From Lachnospiraceae bacterium (GTDB lineage: Bacteria > Bacillota > Clostridia > Lachnospirales > Lachnospiraceae): 64,000 nt of DNA. Location of the stretch: assembly GCA_910574195.1 (NCBI GenBank), contig CAJTBF010000001.1, forward strand, positions 1 to 64,000, read 5' to 3'. Positions 7,233 to 16,346 of this stretch are shown in pieces. The position numbers and the translations under genes were made by a program. Numbering within the stretch: position 1 is the first letter of the stretch; each line of letters begins with the position of its first letter. A model generated the notes under the pieces. That model did no database searches, was not told the DNA's origin, and saw nothing but the letters and a program-made list of their open reading frames with translations.

Positions 7233-7567
7233 TCTTTCGTTTTTGCTGACTTCAGACGGCTCGCAGCGAAAAAAGCGCTGGCCTCCTCCAGAAAATCATT
7301 TTCTTTCTTCAAACGGCGGTTTTCTTTCTCCAGTTCTTTTACCTGTCGGCGAAGCTTTAGGAGTTCCTCGTTAAGCGTCATAGCGCTTTGTGGAGTCTGT
7401 GAACCAGCTCCAAGGTCAAGATTGCCAAGACGGTTAGCCCGTACCCAGCCATACATGGTGTTTTTGGGAACTCCCAGTTCTTTAGCAGCTTTAGCTTGTC
7501 CGATTTCTTTAGCGAGCTTCACTGCCTGTACTTTGTATTCGTGGTCATATTGTCTGTTTTCTGCCAT
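7229..7567 (-). CDS. IS3-family transposase OrfA
   Basis: A 112-residue DNA-binding subunit. ATG 7567 is chosen because GGAG lies 8 bases upstream; an in-frame GTG at 7576 overlaps that site. The N-terminal helix-turn-helix (KLAKEIGQAKAAKELGVPKNTMYGW) is followed by a leucine-zipper coiled coil (LNEELLKLRRQVKELEKENRRLKKEN), the usual arrangement for HTH_Tnp_1 proteins. It overlaps orfB by 4 bases. Intact, but its partner is broken. Confidence 0.85.
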   Translation of the reverse strand: MAENRQYDHEYKVQAVKLAKEIGQAKAAKELGVPKNTMYGWVRANRLGNLDLGAGSQTPQSAMTLNEELLKLRRQVKELEKENRRLKKENDFLEEASAFFAASRLKSAKTKE

Positions 7568-7663
7568 TTTGTTCACTCCTTATTCTCTTGATTATATCTC
7601 AAATCCTTGGGAATATGGTGTCAACTTTTTTTATACCACATCAAATTTTGGGAGGTAATTTTT

Positions 7664-8449
7664 ATGTTTTTTTCAGTAATATTAATCTTGTTGATTGCCA
7701 TTGTATTCAGAAAACAGAAAATGGCCGAAACAGGACAACAGAAATCTGATAAAATAGAACATTTGTCTAAAAATAAAAAAGAACTCATCCTCGGCTTATC
7801 ATGGTATATATTCTATTTTATGCTGTCTTACATAAGCTGTGCCTATCAGGTCGATATAATAAGCGAATTATCAAACTGGCTGTTTCTGGTTTTCTTTCCA
7901 CTCCTGATTATTGCTGTTTTCAGAAAAGAGAAAGTGATACAAACCCTGAAAGAAACAGGCTTAAAACATTTTGACAGAAAAACTGTACTAAGGATACTGT
8001 TGATTTGTGCTGTATACCAAGGTGTTATTATCCTTGTCTTTGGTTTAGGGGAATTTTATTTTAATATAACGAATATTCTCCAAATATTAATAAAACTTCC
8101 AGTATTTTTTTGCCTGATGATACTTACAGCAGCGTTTACGGAAGAAGTTTTCTTCAGGGGCATTCTGCAAAGAACTATGATGGATTCACTGAAAAAGCCG
8201 TACCTTGCCATACTGCTCACCGGTATTCTGTTTGGACTATACCATTTCCCGTTTGCATATTATCTGTGGGACGATACTGCCGGAAACATAATGTATTCAC
8301 TCAGAATGGTTATGACGGAACATGTCCTTACTGGCTGCGCTTTTGGATTTATGTACTATAAATCCAATAAAAACCTCTGGAGCTGTATCATTTTACATGC
8401 TTTCACCAATGCGGCTATTATGGCTCTCGGCACTGTATTTTCGACATAA
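7664..8449 (+). CDS. CPBP-family intramembrane metalloprotease
   Basis: A 261-residue polytopic membrane protein starting at ATG 7664 behind GGGAGG. Several hydrophobic segments surround the CPBP/Abi motifs: EEVFFRG (motif 1, Glu-Glu and Arg), LYHFPF (motif 2 His) and a late LHAFTNAA (His) segment. The family includes CAAX-prenyl-endopeptidase-like proteins; bacterial members are often bacteriocin self-immunity proteins or linked to signalling. It is a lone gene between two insertion sequences, with the upstream element ending about 40 bases before its start, so its native promoter may have been replaced. The substrate is unknown. Confidence 0.85.
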   Translation: MFFSVILILLIAIVFRKQKMAETGQQKSDKIEHLSKNKKELILGLSWYIFYFMLSYISCAYQVDIISELSNWLFLVFFPLLIIAVFRKEKVIQTLKETGLKHFDRKTVLRILLICAVYQGVIILVFGLGEFYFNITNILQILIKLPVFFCLMILTAAFTEEVFFRGILQRTMMDSLKKPYLAILLTGILFGLYHFPFAYYLWDDTAGNIMYSLRMVMTEHVLTGCAFGFMYYKSNKNLWSCIILHAFTNAAIMALGTVFST

Positions 8450-8642
8450 ACAGTGTATCCAGAACTTATGACAGGGCTTTTAACAACGCAGACAAATCAA
8501 AATTGAAGTTTATAGAGAATGCTGCTGTCTTTTCTGAAAGTTTTACCATGGTCCTATGTCAAGATTTAGTACAAGCCAAAATGAGAACTTCCAAATACAC
8601 ATAAGCATGGTACAATAGAGACATGCTGAAGGAGGATCTTAT

Positions 8643-8927
8643 ATGGCAAAGCAACATGACAAACCGTTTAAACTTGATGCAATCCAGTACTACGAAGATC
8701 ATAAAGATTTGGGTGTACGTGGATGTGCTCAAAATCTCGGAATTGGATACAGCACGTTAACAAAGTGGCTGAAAGATTTCCGTGAATCCGGCGATATTCC
8801 TGTTCGTGGCTCTGGTAATTATGCTTCCGATGAACAGAAAGAAATTGCCCGTCTCAGGCGTGAATTACGTGACGCCCAAGATGCACTTGAGGTATTAAAA
8901 AAAGCCATCAACATTCTGGGAAAATGA
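8643..8927 (+). CDS. IS3/IS150-family transposase OrfA
   Basis: A 94-residue DNA-binding protein: helix-turn-helix of the HTH_Tnp_1 type (AQNLGIGYSTLTKWLKDF) followed by a short coiled coil (EIARLRRELRDAQDALEVLKKA). Start ATG 8643 is behind GGAGG. Its stop overlaps the orfB start as ATGA, which suits translational coupling. Intact. Confidence 0.85.
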   Translation: MAKQHDKPFKLDAIQYYEDHKDLGVRGCAQNLGIGYSTLTKWLKDFRESGDIPVRGSGNYASDEQKEIARLRRELRDAQDALEVLKKAINILGK

Positions 8928-9838
8928 CAGAAGCCATTTATCTCGAAGTGTCTGAGAAGACGGAAGCTGCCATGAAGGCTGGACGCCGGGTTTCCGTCTC
9001 CGGAATGTTGAAATTTTTAGGTGTCTCCCGGTCAGGATATCAGGCATGGCTCCACCACGTGCCTTCTGATACAGAAAAACACCGTAAAACTGTAAAAGCC
9101 AAGATACAGGATATTTATGATGGTTCCAGGCAGAACTATGGCGCTCCGAAAATAACTGTAGAACTGCGTAAAACCGGTGAAGTCATTTCGGAAAGAACAG
9201 TTGGTACCTATATGCGTCAAATGGGAATCCGTGCCCAATGGAGCAGGCCATGGACTATCACCACAAAAGATTCCGATTTCAGCACTGAATTACAAAATAT
9301 CCTTGATGAACAGTTTACCCCTGACCGTCCGAATGCTGTCTGGTGCTCGGACATTACCTATATCCGGACAATAGATGGTTTTGTCTATCTGACCAGCATT
9401 ATGGACATATTTTCCAGGAAAATCATTGCATAGACGCTTTCAGAGACACTGGAAACATCCTGTGTGATTGATGCTATAAACAAAGCCAAAGCCCGGCGAA
9501 ATATTGGCCAGCCACTGATAATCCACTCGGACCGTGGCAGCCAGTATGTTGCAAAGGAATATAAAAAAGCAACCGAAAACATGCAGCGTAGTTATTCAAA
9601 GAAAGAGTTTCCATGGGATAATGCCTGCATCGAATCCTTTCATTCCATTATTAAACGTGAATGGCTGAACCGTTTCAAAATCCGTGATTACAGACAGGCA
9701 TACCGGCTAGTTTTCGAATATCTTGAAGCTTTCTACAATACCAGGCGAATCCATAGCCATTGTGGCTATATGTCACCAGATGAATTCGAACGAGTATATG
9801 AAAGAACACACAGGGAAGCAGAGCTTTTGGCAGGTTAA
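8924..9838 (+). pseudogene. IS3/IS150-family transposase OrfB with in-frame amber codon
   Basis: Read through, the frame encodes about 304 residues with the HTH_21 region (FLGVSRSGYQAWL) and the rve core: Asp in VWCSDITYIR, Asp in IIHSDRGSQYV and Glu in ACIESFHSIIKRE. A TAG at 9431-9433, directly after SRKIIA, interrupts it between the first and second catalytic Asp. Related proteins usually have Trp there, so TGG to TAG is likely. Without suppression, the N-terminal product lacks two catalytic residues. Confidence 0.85.
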
Positions 9839-9888
9839 AATGGGGAAAATTTCTCATTTTAACTTGTACTAAATCTTGACATAGGACC

Positions 9889-10060
9889 AAAATGGAATCT
9901 TGCAGCATACTTGTCTAAAGGGACAAACTTTATTTGTTTCCGGAGATACTTCTTGGTAGAAAAGAAATTGAAATCATTCGTAACAGTTGCAGCCAGTAGT
10001 GCTACGCAGCCATGAATCCGCCCCTTTGCCGTAGGCAAACTTTTCATGAGGCGGATTTGC
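9889..10060. other. Gene-poor stretch with a long imperfect palindrome
   Basis: AATCCGCC (10015-10022) pairs with GGCGGATT (10050-10057) around a TTTGCCGTAGGCAAA mini-hairpin. A 62-codon minus-strand frame (9859-10047) crosses the insertion sequence boundary and lacks a ribosome site; I do not regard it as a gene. The sequence looks like repeat-derived intergenic DNA. Confidence 0.45.
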
Positions 10061-10091
10061 GTAACAGAGAGGCCGAAGGCTGAGCTGTTAC
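10061..10091. repeat. 31-bp GTAACAG palindromic repeat, copy 1
   Basis: The arms GTAACAG (10061-10067) and CTGTTAC (10085-10091) surround GGCCGAAGGCT. The same 31-base element occurs at 55279-55309 with three substitutions. Confidence 0.75.
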
Positions 10092-10120
10092 AATTATTCC
10101 AATAGATGAGGGATATTTGC

Positions 10121-10149
10121 TTGAAGTTCTTCCTTAAAATGTATATAAT
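10121..10149 (+). promoter_or_regulatory. Promoter candidate for the TIGR03960-DUF2344-rng-ybaK operon
   Basis: -35 TTGAAG (10121-10126), 17-base spacer, -10 TATAAT (10144-10149). About 280 bases of leader follow; within it AAAGCC and GGCTTT near 10280-10300 form a small hairpin, otherwise nothing recognisable. Confidence 0.5.
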
Positions 10150-10429
10150 ATTGACAATTGGATTTTAATAAATACCGCTTGTTTCCCAATAGCAATGCCG
10201 GATCGTATTGTATGGTGTTGAATAATTATACACGATTCTATATAGTGGTATCGAGCAGGGGGCGAAAACATTTTGTGAGCAAAGCCTTATTTGAGGCTTT
10301 AAATGTATAAATATTCACCGATATATACTGCAAATCAAGTCCCAAAATGCAGGTATTTTCCGTGAATTCTACAGGGAAAACGGAGTATTAAAAATTGTGA
10401 GATGTATGCAAAAATCGAAAGGGAAACCT

Positions 10430-12295
10430 ATGAGAAAACTAGCTCTGAATGATGAAATATTACTAAAAATTGAGAAACCTGCCCGCTATATCGGCGGCGA
10501 GGTCAACAGTGTCATGAAAGATCCTGCACAGGTGGATATTCGCTTCGCTATGTGTTTTCCGGACGTTTATGAGATCGGGATGTCCCACTTGGGCATTCAG
10601 ATTTTATATGACATGTTTAATCGTCGGGAAGATGTGTGGTGTGAAAGAGTGTATTCTCCCTGGGTGGATCTGGATAAAATTTTGAGGGAAAAGAAGATTC
10701 CTTTGTTTGCACTGGAATCGCAGGAGCCGATTCAGGAGTTTGATTTTCTTGGGATTACCCTTCAATATGAGATGTGTTACACGAATATCCTCCAGATTCT
10801 GGAATTAAGTCAGATTCCTTTGCATACCCGGGAGCGTGGAGAAGAGGATCCTCTTGTGATTGGCGGAGGCCCCTGCGCCTATAATCCGGAACCCCTGGCC
10901 GAGTTTTTCGATTTGTTCTATATCGGGGAGGGGGAGACAGTCTACGATACCCTGTTTGATGTGTATAAGCAATGTAAAAAGGAGGGGAAGAGCAGGCTTG
11001 CCTTTCTGGAATGTGCCGCCGGGATTGAAGGGATTTACGTGCCGCAGTTTTACCGGCCTTCCTACCAGGAGGACAAAACATTGGCATCGTTCTGCCCGGT
11101 CAATTCCCATGCGCCGTTTACGGTAAAAAAACAGGTGGTTACGCATCTGGAAGAGACCACCTATCCCTTGTCTCCGGTGGTTCCCTATATCAAAGCGACA
11201 CAGGACCGGGTGGTTCTGGAAATTCAGCGGGGGTGTATCCGCGGCTGCCGTTTTTGTCAGGCCGGTATGATCTATCGTCCTACGAGAGAGCGGGATGTGG
11301 AAACGTTAAAGAAGTATGCAAAGGCAATGCTTTTGCATACCGGACACGAGGAAATTTCTCTGAGCTCTCTGAGTTCCAGCGATTATTCCAAACTGCAGGA
11401 ACTGGTGACATTTCTGATGGAGGAATTCCAGGGAAAAGGAGTCAACATTTCGCTGCCTTCCCTTCGAATTGACGCATTTTCTCTGGATGTGATGCAGAAG
11501 ATTCAGGATATTCGGAAAAGCAGCCTGACGTTCGCGCCGGAAGCCGGTTCTCAGAGAATGCGGAATGTGATCAACAAGGGGCTGACGGAGGACGAGATTC
11601 TGGACGGGGCCGGACAGGCTTTTACGGGCGGCTGGACAAAGGTGAAATTATATTTTATGCTGGGGCTTCCCACGGAGACAGAAGAAGATATGAGGGAGAT
11701 TGCCGCGCTCTCCGATCGGGTGGCGCGCCGGTATTATGAGATTCCCAAAGAGCAAAGGAGGGGAAAATGTCAGATTACCGCCAGTTCTTCTTTTTTTGTA
11801 CCAAAACCTTTTACACCGTTTCAATGGGCGCCCATGTGTACGGCAGAAGAGTATATGCGCCGGGCATCCATTGTAAAACAGGCATTTTCGGAACAATTAA
11901 ACCGGAAAAGCCTGAAATACCACTGGCACGACGCACAAGTAACCGTGTTGGAGGGCGTACTTGCCCGGGGAGACCGCAAAGTAGGAAACGTAATTGAGAA
12001 GGCATACCGCCTGGGCGCTCTGTTTGATTCCTGGACGGAAACCTTCCGGGGAGAATGTTGGATGCAGGCATTTGCGGATACCGGAGTGGATCCGGAGTTC
12101 TATACGTTACGGGAGCGTGGGGAGGATGAGCTGTTTCCATGGGATTTCATTGACATTGGGGTTCAAAAAGAATTTCTGCGGAAAGAATGGAACAGGGCGT
12201 TGGCAGAAACCGTGACTCCCAATTGCAGGATCCAGTGCTGCGGCTGCGGCGCGGCCCGGTATGGAGGAGGTGTCTGTTATGAAGACAAGAATTAA
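10430..12295 (+). CDS. TIGR03960-family B12-binding-domain radical SAM protein
   Basis: A 621-residue protein, taken from ATG 10430 (MRKLALNDEILL); a longer start at 10397 lacks support. The N-terminal cobalamin-binding-like domain (about 1-220) contains the FAMCFPDVYEIGMSHLG and VIGGGPCAYNPEPLAEFFD segments. The radical SAM core has the canonical CIRGCRFC motif near residues 268-275, followed by ISLSSLSSSDYS and FAPEAGSQRMR. The C-terminus has a Cys-rich tail (CRIQCCGCGAARYGGGVC) that could hold another cluster or zinc. The next gene (DUF2344) overlaps by 17 bases; this pairing, with RNase E/G downstream, is conserved in Clostridia. A role in RNA or ribosome modification is inferred only from the neighbours. 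Confidence 0.88.
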   Translation: MRKLALNDEILLKIEKPARYIGGEVNSVMKDPAQVDIRFAMCFPDVYEIGMSHLGIQILYDMFNRREDVWCERVYSPWVDLDKILREKKIPLFALESQEPIQEFDFLGITLQYEMCYTNILQILELSQIPLHTRERGEEDPLVIGGGPCAYNPEPLAEFFDLFYIGEGETVYDTLFDVYKQCKKEGKSRLAFLECAAGIEGIYVPQFYRPSYQEDKTLASFCPVNSHAPFTVKKQVVTHLEETTYPLSPVVPYIKATQDRVVLEIQRGCIRGCRFCQAGMIYRPTRERDVETLKKYAKAMLLHTGHEEISLSSLSSSDYSKLQELVTFLMEEFQGKGVNISLPSLRIDAFSLDVMQKIQDIRKSSLTFAPEAGSQRMRNVINKGLTEDEILDGAGQAFTGGWTKVKLYFMLGLPTETEEDMREIAALSDRVARRYYEIPKEQRRGKCQITASSSFFVPKPFTPFQWAPMCTAEEYMRRASIVKQAFSEQLNRKSLKYHWHDAQVTVLEGVLARGDRKVGNVIEKAYRLGALFDSWTETFRGECWMQAFADTGVDPEFYTLRERGEDELFPWDFIDIGVQKEFLRKEWNRALAETVTPNCRIQCCGCGAARYGGGVCYEDKN

Positions 12296-13046
12296 ATTTC
12301 GGAAGTACGGGGCGCTTCGTTTTATCGGTCATCTGGACGTCATGCGCTATTTTCAAAAACTTCTGCGCAGGGCGGAAATTCCGGTTGCCTATACTTCCGG
12401 ATATAGCCCTCATATGATTATGTCGTTTGCCAGTCCCCTTGGAATTGGTTTGACCAGCGACGGGGAATATTTTGACATCGAACTGAAGGAGCCAATTTCC
12501 AGCCGGGAGGCGGTTCGGCGGATGAACGCTGCGACGGTGGAGGGGATCGATATTCTAAGCTTCCGGCAGATTGCGGAAGAAAAGAAATGGACGGGTATGG
12601 CCATCGTGACAGCGGCTGATTATCTGGCAAAGTGGAAATATACGGACACAATGGGGTATTCCGTTCCGGGAAATCCGTCTTTTGATGAAATACTTTCCGA
12701 ACGGCTTCCGGCATTCTTAAAACAACCGGAAATTTTTGTTTTGAAACAGACAAAACGGAGTGAAAAAGAGGTGGATATCCGTCCGCTGATCTATCGGATG
12801 GAATCCCGGAAGGACGGGATTTTCATGCGGCTTGCCGCCGGAAGCGTACAAAACCTGAAACCGGAACTTGTCATGGCCGCATTATGCCGTTTTGCGGATA
12901 TTCCGGAAATGCCGGACTGCTTTTGGTGGCATCGTCTGGAACTTTATGCCGCGGCGGACAACGAAGCGGCAGGGCTTGCAGACGCCGGTCATAAGTTTGT
13001 GACTTTGGAAGATCTGGGCCGTGAAATCGGAGAGGGACATGAATAA
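12279..13046 (+). CDS. TIGR03936-family radical SAM-associated protein (DUF2344)
   Basis: A 255-residue protein. ATG 12279 is preferred over 12261 because GGAGGAGGTG lies just before it. The opening RIKFRKYGALRFIGHLDVMRYFQKLLRRAEIPVAYTSGYSPHM is characteristic of DUF2344, which occurs either fused to or next to TIGR03960 radical SAM proteins. It overlaps the upstream gene by 17 bases and the RNase gene by 8, so all three are translationally coupled. It has no cluster motif of its own and probably works as a subunit or substrate-binding partner of the radical SAM enzyme. Confidence 0.88.
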   Translation: MKTRIKFRKYGALRFIGHLDVMRYFQKLLRRAEIPVAYTSGYSPHMIMSFASPLGIGLTSDGEYFDIELKEPISSREAVRRMNAATVEGIDILSFRQIAEEKKWTGMAIVTAADYLAKWKYTDTMGYSVPGNPSFDEILSERLPAFLKQPEIFVLKQTKRSEKEVDIRPLIYRMESRKDGIFMRLAAGSVQNLKPELVMAALCRFADIPEMPDCFWWHRLELYAAADNEAAGLADAGHKFVTLEDLGREIGEGHE

Positions 13047-14235
13047 GAAAATTTTGATTTTAAAAGAACAGGACCGGATCTGGACCTATCTGTGGGAAGA
13101 CGGGGAAGTGGTGGAGATTCATGTGACCTCCGATGCAGAGACAGAAAAGAGTCCGGCGGTTTTGGGGAATATTTATATTGGGAAAGTGCAGAATATCGTG
13201 GCGAATATCGGCGCGGCATTTATCGATATCGGCGGAGTGCATTGTTACTATGATCTCAGTCAGTCGGATCATGCGGTTTTTACCCACAAATCAGGAAAGA
13301 AACCATTGTGCGTCGGGGATGAACTTCTTGTGCAGATCAGCCGGGAAGCGATGAAGACCAAAGCGCCTACGGTAAGCAGCAATATCAGTCTCACAGGCAG
13401 ATATGCCGTGCTGACCTCGGGCAATCGAAGAATTGGCGTCTCTGCCAAAATTCCGAAGGTTCTGCGGGATTATTATAAAGAGCAGTTGGAAGAATGGAGA
13501 GACGGAGATTGTGGAATCATTGTACGCACCAATGCAAAAGATGTTTCACTGGAAACCGTGCAAAAGGAGATCGTACAGCTGCAGAGACGTTGGGTACAGT
13601 TAAAAGAAGCCGCTCTTCATCGAACTTGCTATTCCTGTCTTTACACGGCGGCAAAACCATACATTACGGATTTGAAAAATGTCTATGCGGAAGGCCTTTT
13701 GGAAATTATAGTAGAGGATGCCGGAATTTATGAAGAGATACGGGAATATGCATGTAGGGAACAGCCGGAGTACCTGGAACTGCTGCGGTTATATGAGGAC
13801 CGTCAGATTTCCCTGGCAAATCTGTACAGTACCCGGACGGTTTTAGAGAGGGCATTGCGGGACCGGGTATGGTTGAAGCATGGCGGATATCTGATCATAC
13901 AACCTACGGAGGCATTGACGGTCATTGATGTAAACTCCGGAAAATGTGTTTCGAAGAAGAGACAAACCGATGCGGTTCTCCGGGTGAATCTGGAAGCGGC
14001 GGAAGAAATTGCAAAACAACTTCGGCTGCGGAACCTGTCCGGAATTATTGTGGTGGATTTCATCAATCTGGAACAGCCGGAATCCATGCAGGTGCTATTA
14101 CGGGAATTTCGGAAATATCTTTCACGGGATCCCATTCAGACCACGCTGGTGGATGTGACGGAGCTGCAGCTTGTGGAAGTGACCCGCAAAAAGGTGCGGC
14201 GGCCATTACACGAATGTTGTGGTACACCATCATAG
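13039..14235 (+). CDS. rng: Ribonuclease E/G family protein
   Basis: A 398-residue endoribonuclease acting in RNA decay and rRNA maturation. ATG 13039 follows GGAGAGG and overlaps the DUF2344 gene by 8 bases. An S1-like domain (about 35-120, GNIYIGKVQNIVANIGAAFIDIG) precedes the catalytic DNase-I-like part, whose metal-binding Asp residues sit in LTVIDVNSG and IIVVDFINL. The C-terminal zinc-link and small domain of E. coli RNase G are reduced to RRPLHECCGTPS, so the protein is about 90 residues shorter than E. coli Rng. This short form is common in Clostridia as far as I know. Catalytic residues appear intact. Confidence 0.88.
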   Translation: MNKKILILKEQDRIWTYLWEDGEVVEIHVTSDAETEKSPAVLGNIYIGKVQNIVANIGAAFIDIGGVHCYYDLSQSDHAVFTHKSGKKPLCVGDELLVQISREAMKTKAPTVSSNISLTGRYAVLTSGNRRIGVSAKIPKVLRDYYKEQLEEWRDGDCGIIVRTNAKDVSLETVQKEIVQLQRRWVQLKEAALHRTCYSCLYTAAKPYITDLKNVYAEGLLEIIVEDAGIYEEIREYACREQPEYLELLRLYEDRQISLANLYSTRTVLERALRDRVWLKHGGYLIIQPTEALTVIDVNSGKCVSKKRQTDAVLRVNLEAAEEIAKQLRLRNLSGIIVVDFINLEQPESMQVLLREFRKYLSRDPIQTTLVDVTELQLVEVTRKKVRRPLHECCGTPS

Positions 14236-14275
14236 GAAGATTCCTGCTGCTTCGAATAGGGGGGCGAGAAGAATC

Positions 14276-14758
14276 ATGCAGAAAAAAGAATGTAAAACCA
14301 ATGCCATGCGAATACTGGAAAAGCAAAAGATTCCGTATACCTGCCAGATTTATGAATGTGAAGAATTTATAAGCGGCGTTGTCACGGCAGATCAGAATCA
14401 ATTGCCCCACGAACAGGTATACAAGACGCTTGTCACGAGGGGAAAAAGCGGAGAATATTACGTATTTGTGATTCCTGTGGAGAAAGAACTGGATTTGAAA
14501 AAGGCAGCAAAATCCGTGCGGGAAAAGTCTGTTGAGATGCTCCCCATGAAAGATATTACAAAAGTGACCGGCTATGTGCGGGGAGGCTGTACGGCGATTG
14601 GCATGAAAAAGAAATTTCAGACCGTAATTGACCAAAGTGCCGCTTCCCTGGAATCGATCTACATAAGTGGAGGAAAGATCGGAATGCAGTTAAAATTAGC
14701 GCCGCAAGATTTGTTGTGTGCTGCAGATGCCGTTTGGGAAGACGTTGTTGTGTCATAG
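14276..14758 (+). CDS. ybaK: YbaK/EbsC-type aminoacyl-tRNA deacylase (Cys-tRNA(Pro))
   Basis: A 160-residue editing enzyme that clears mischarged Cys-tRNA(Pro). ATG 14276 follows AGGGGGGCG; a longer frame from 14219 overlaps the RNase gene and lacks a site. Family motifs: TNAMRILEKQKIPY at the N-terminus, QVYKTLVTRGKSGEYYVFVIPVEKELDLKKAAK with the catalytic Lys region, and GYVRGGCTAIGMKKKFQT. The length matches the family. It is last in the run starting at 10430, 40 bases after the RNase gene. No terminator is obvious in the next 100 bases. Confidence 0.9.
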   Translation: MQKKECKTNAMRILEKQKIPYTCQIYECEEFISGVVTADQNQLPHEQVYKTLVTRGKSGEYYVFVIPVEKELDLKKAAKSVREKSVEMLPMKDITKVTGYVRGGCTAIGMKKKFQTVIDQSAASLESIYISGGKIGMQLKLAPQDLLCAADAVWEDVVVS

Positions 14759-14864
14759 GTATTACTTTTTTCGTAGAATATCCATGTTGAAATGGAAACA
14801 GAGTTCGAATAAATAAAAAACGGAAACGGAATTACAAAATAACCGGAAAAACAGAAAAATTTGA

Positions 14865-14893
14865 TTTACAAGCCGTCAGGAAAGCATTATAAT
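14865..14893 (+). promoter_or_regulatory. Promoter of the aspartate kinase gene
   Basis: -35 TTTACA (14865-14870), 17-base spacer, -10 TATAAT (14888-14893), 33 bases before the start codon. The short leader leaves no room for a lysine riboswitch. Confidence 0.75.
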
Positions 14894-14926
14894 TAGGTGT
14901 TGGAAAAATATTGGAGGGAATCGATT

Positions 14927-16246
14927 ATGAAGAAAGTAGTGAAGTTCGGCGGAAGTTCTCTGGCAAGCGCCGGACAGTTTCAAAAAGTCGCAAGGATTAT
15001 CCGCGCAGACAAGAGCAGGATTTATGTGGTGCCGTCCGCGCCAGGCAAACGTTTTTCCGATGACACCAAAGTAACGGACATGCTTTATACTTGTTATGGA
15101 AGAGCAGTTCGTGAGAAAGATTTTTCCGGGCAGCTGGAAGCAATTAAAGCCCGTTATCAGGAGATTATTGACGGTTTGAAATTATCGATCTCCTTAGATG
15201 AGGAATTTGAAATCATCCGGGAGAATTTCCAGAAAAAAATCGGAAGAGATTATGCCGCGTCCAGAGGGGAATATTTAAACGGAAAGATTATGGCTGCTTA
15301 TCTGGGATTTACATTTCTTGATGCGGCGGAAGTCATTCGTTTTCAGAAGGAAAAGGAGTTCAATGAAGAGACGACGGTGCAGCTTTTGGCGGAACGGGCG
15401 GCACAGTCTTCCGGTGTTGTGATACCAGGATTCTATGGTGCGACAGAAGACGGAACGATTGTGACTTTTTCCAGAGGGGGGTCTGATATTACCGGTTCCC
15501 TTGTGGCACTGGCTGTACATGCAGATCTATACGAAAACTGGACGGATGTGTCCGGATTTTTAATCGCAGATCCCAGAATCGTACAGAATCCGAAAGCCAT
15601 CGAAACGATCACCTATAAAGAACTTCGGGAATTATCCTATATGGGAGCGAGTGTTCTCCATGAAGATGCAATATTTCCGGTGCGAAAAGCCGGAATCCCT
15701 ATCAATATCCGCAATACCAACCAGCCGGAGGATAAGGGGACTCTGATTGTAGAGGGTACCTGTCGGAAGCCACGATATACCGTTACCGGGATTGCCGGAA
15801 CAGACGGATTTGTTTCCGTTACAGTGGAGAAAGCGATGATGAATTCCGAGATTGGTTTCTGTCGGAAAGTACTCAGTGTATTTGAGGACAATGATATTTC
15901 GATTGAACATATGCCTTCCGGAATTGACACGATGACGATTTTTGTGCAGAAGGATGCGTTTGAGGAAAAAGAACAGCAGGTGCTGGCCGGGATTTACAAG
16001 GCGGTACAGCCGGATCATGTGGAACTGGAATCGGATCTTGCGTTGATTGCCATAGTCGGGAGAGGAATGCGTGCGACAAGAGGAACGGCCGGCCGGATTT
16101 TCTCCGCACTGGCTCATGCGCACATCAATGTGAAAATGATAGATCAGGGTTCCAGTGAATTGAATATCATTGTAGGGGTGCGGCATGAAGACTTTAAGAC
16201 GGCGATCCGCGCTCTGTATGAGATTTTTGTGGAAACACGGCTTTAA
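14927..16246 (+). CDS. lysC: Aspartate kinase
   Basis: A 439-residue enzyme catalysing ATP-dependent phosphorylation of L-aspartate, the first step toward lysine, diaminopimelate, threonine and methionine. ATG 14927 follows GGAGGG. The kinase domain begins with VVKFGGSSLAS and includes FSRGGSDITGSLVALAVHADLYENWTDVSG; two ACT domains follow (around 310-370, VEKAMMNSEIGFCRKVLSVFEDN, and 380-435, LIAIVGRGMRATRGTAGRIF). It is a monofunctional, ACT-regulated enzyme. A stand-alone gene with its own promoter, so feedback control is probably through the ACT domains. The symbol is generic; this may be one of several isozymes. Confidence 0.93.
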   Translation: MKKVVKFGGSSLASAGQFQKVARIIRADKSRIYVVPSAPGKRFSDDTKVTDMLYTCYGRAVREKDFSGQLEAIKARYQEIIDGLKLSISLDEEFEIIRENFQKKIGRDYAASRGEYLNGKIMAAYLGFTFLDAAEVIRFQKEKEFNEETTVQLLAERAAQSSGVVIPGFYGATEDGTIVTFSRGGSDITGSLVALAVHADLYENWTDVSGFLIADPRIVQNPKAIETITYKELRELSYMGASVLHEDAIFPVRKAGIPINIRNTNQPEDKGTLIVEGTCRKPRYTVTGIAGTDGFVSVTVEKAMMNSEIGFCRKVLSVFEDNDISIEHMPSGIDTMTIFVQKDAFEEKEQQVLAGIYKAVQPDHVELESDLALIAIVGRGMRATRGTAGRIFSALAHAHINVKMIDQGSSELNIIVGVRHEDFKTAIRALYEIFVETRL

Positions 16247-16346
16247 TGTTATTATGTGAGATAAAAATGAAAAACTTTACCGGAATGAAATAAAACTTTA
16301 CTGAAATGAAATTTCTTATCTATTCCGGAAAGGAGAGGCGAAAGAG

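Larger units (their letters stand above)
6294..7625 (-). mobile_element. IS3-family insertion sequence (orfB frameshifted)
   Basis: Two overlapping frames (orfA 7229-7567, orfB 6325-7232) lie between imperfect terminal inverted repeats: GTTGACACATTTTCCTCAAG on the left (from 6294), and its counterpart at 7601-7625 on the other strand, with the match running on through AAGGATTT. No clear 3-4 bp target duplication is visible next to these ends. A single-base deletion in orfB makes this copy unlikely to move by itself. Confidence 0.85.
8550..9888 (+). mobile_element. IS3-family (IS150-like) insertion sequence with nonsense-mutated orfB
   Basis: Terminal inverted repeats at 8550-8587 and 9851-9888 match over 38 bases with 2 mismatches; the first 26 bases are identical and begin GGTCCTATGTCAAG. 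Inside are orfA (8643-8927) and orfB (8924-9838) on the plus strand. No obvious direct target repeat borders these ends (flanks are CAT and AAA). The amber codon in orfB makes the copy probably non-autonomous. Confidence 0.9.

Noticed and set aside
9859-10047. Minus-strand frame of 62 codons at the insertion sequence border
   Set aside because: It crosses the element end, lacks a ribosome site, and lies in palindromic repeat DNA.
14759-14926. Lysine riboswitch or T-box before lysC
   Set aside because: The promoter -10 is only 33 bases from the start codon, leaving no room; no T-box motif seen.
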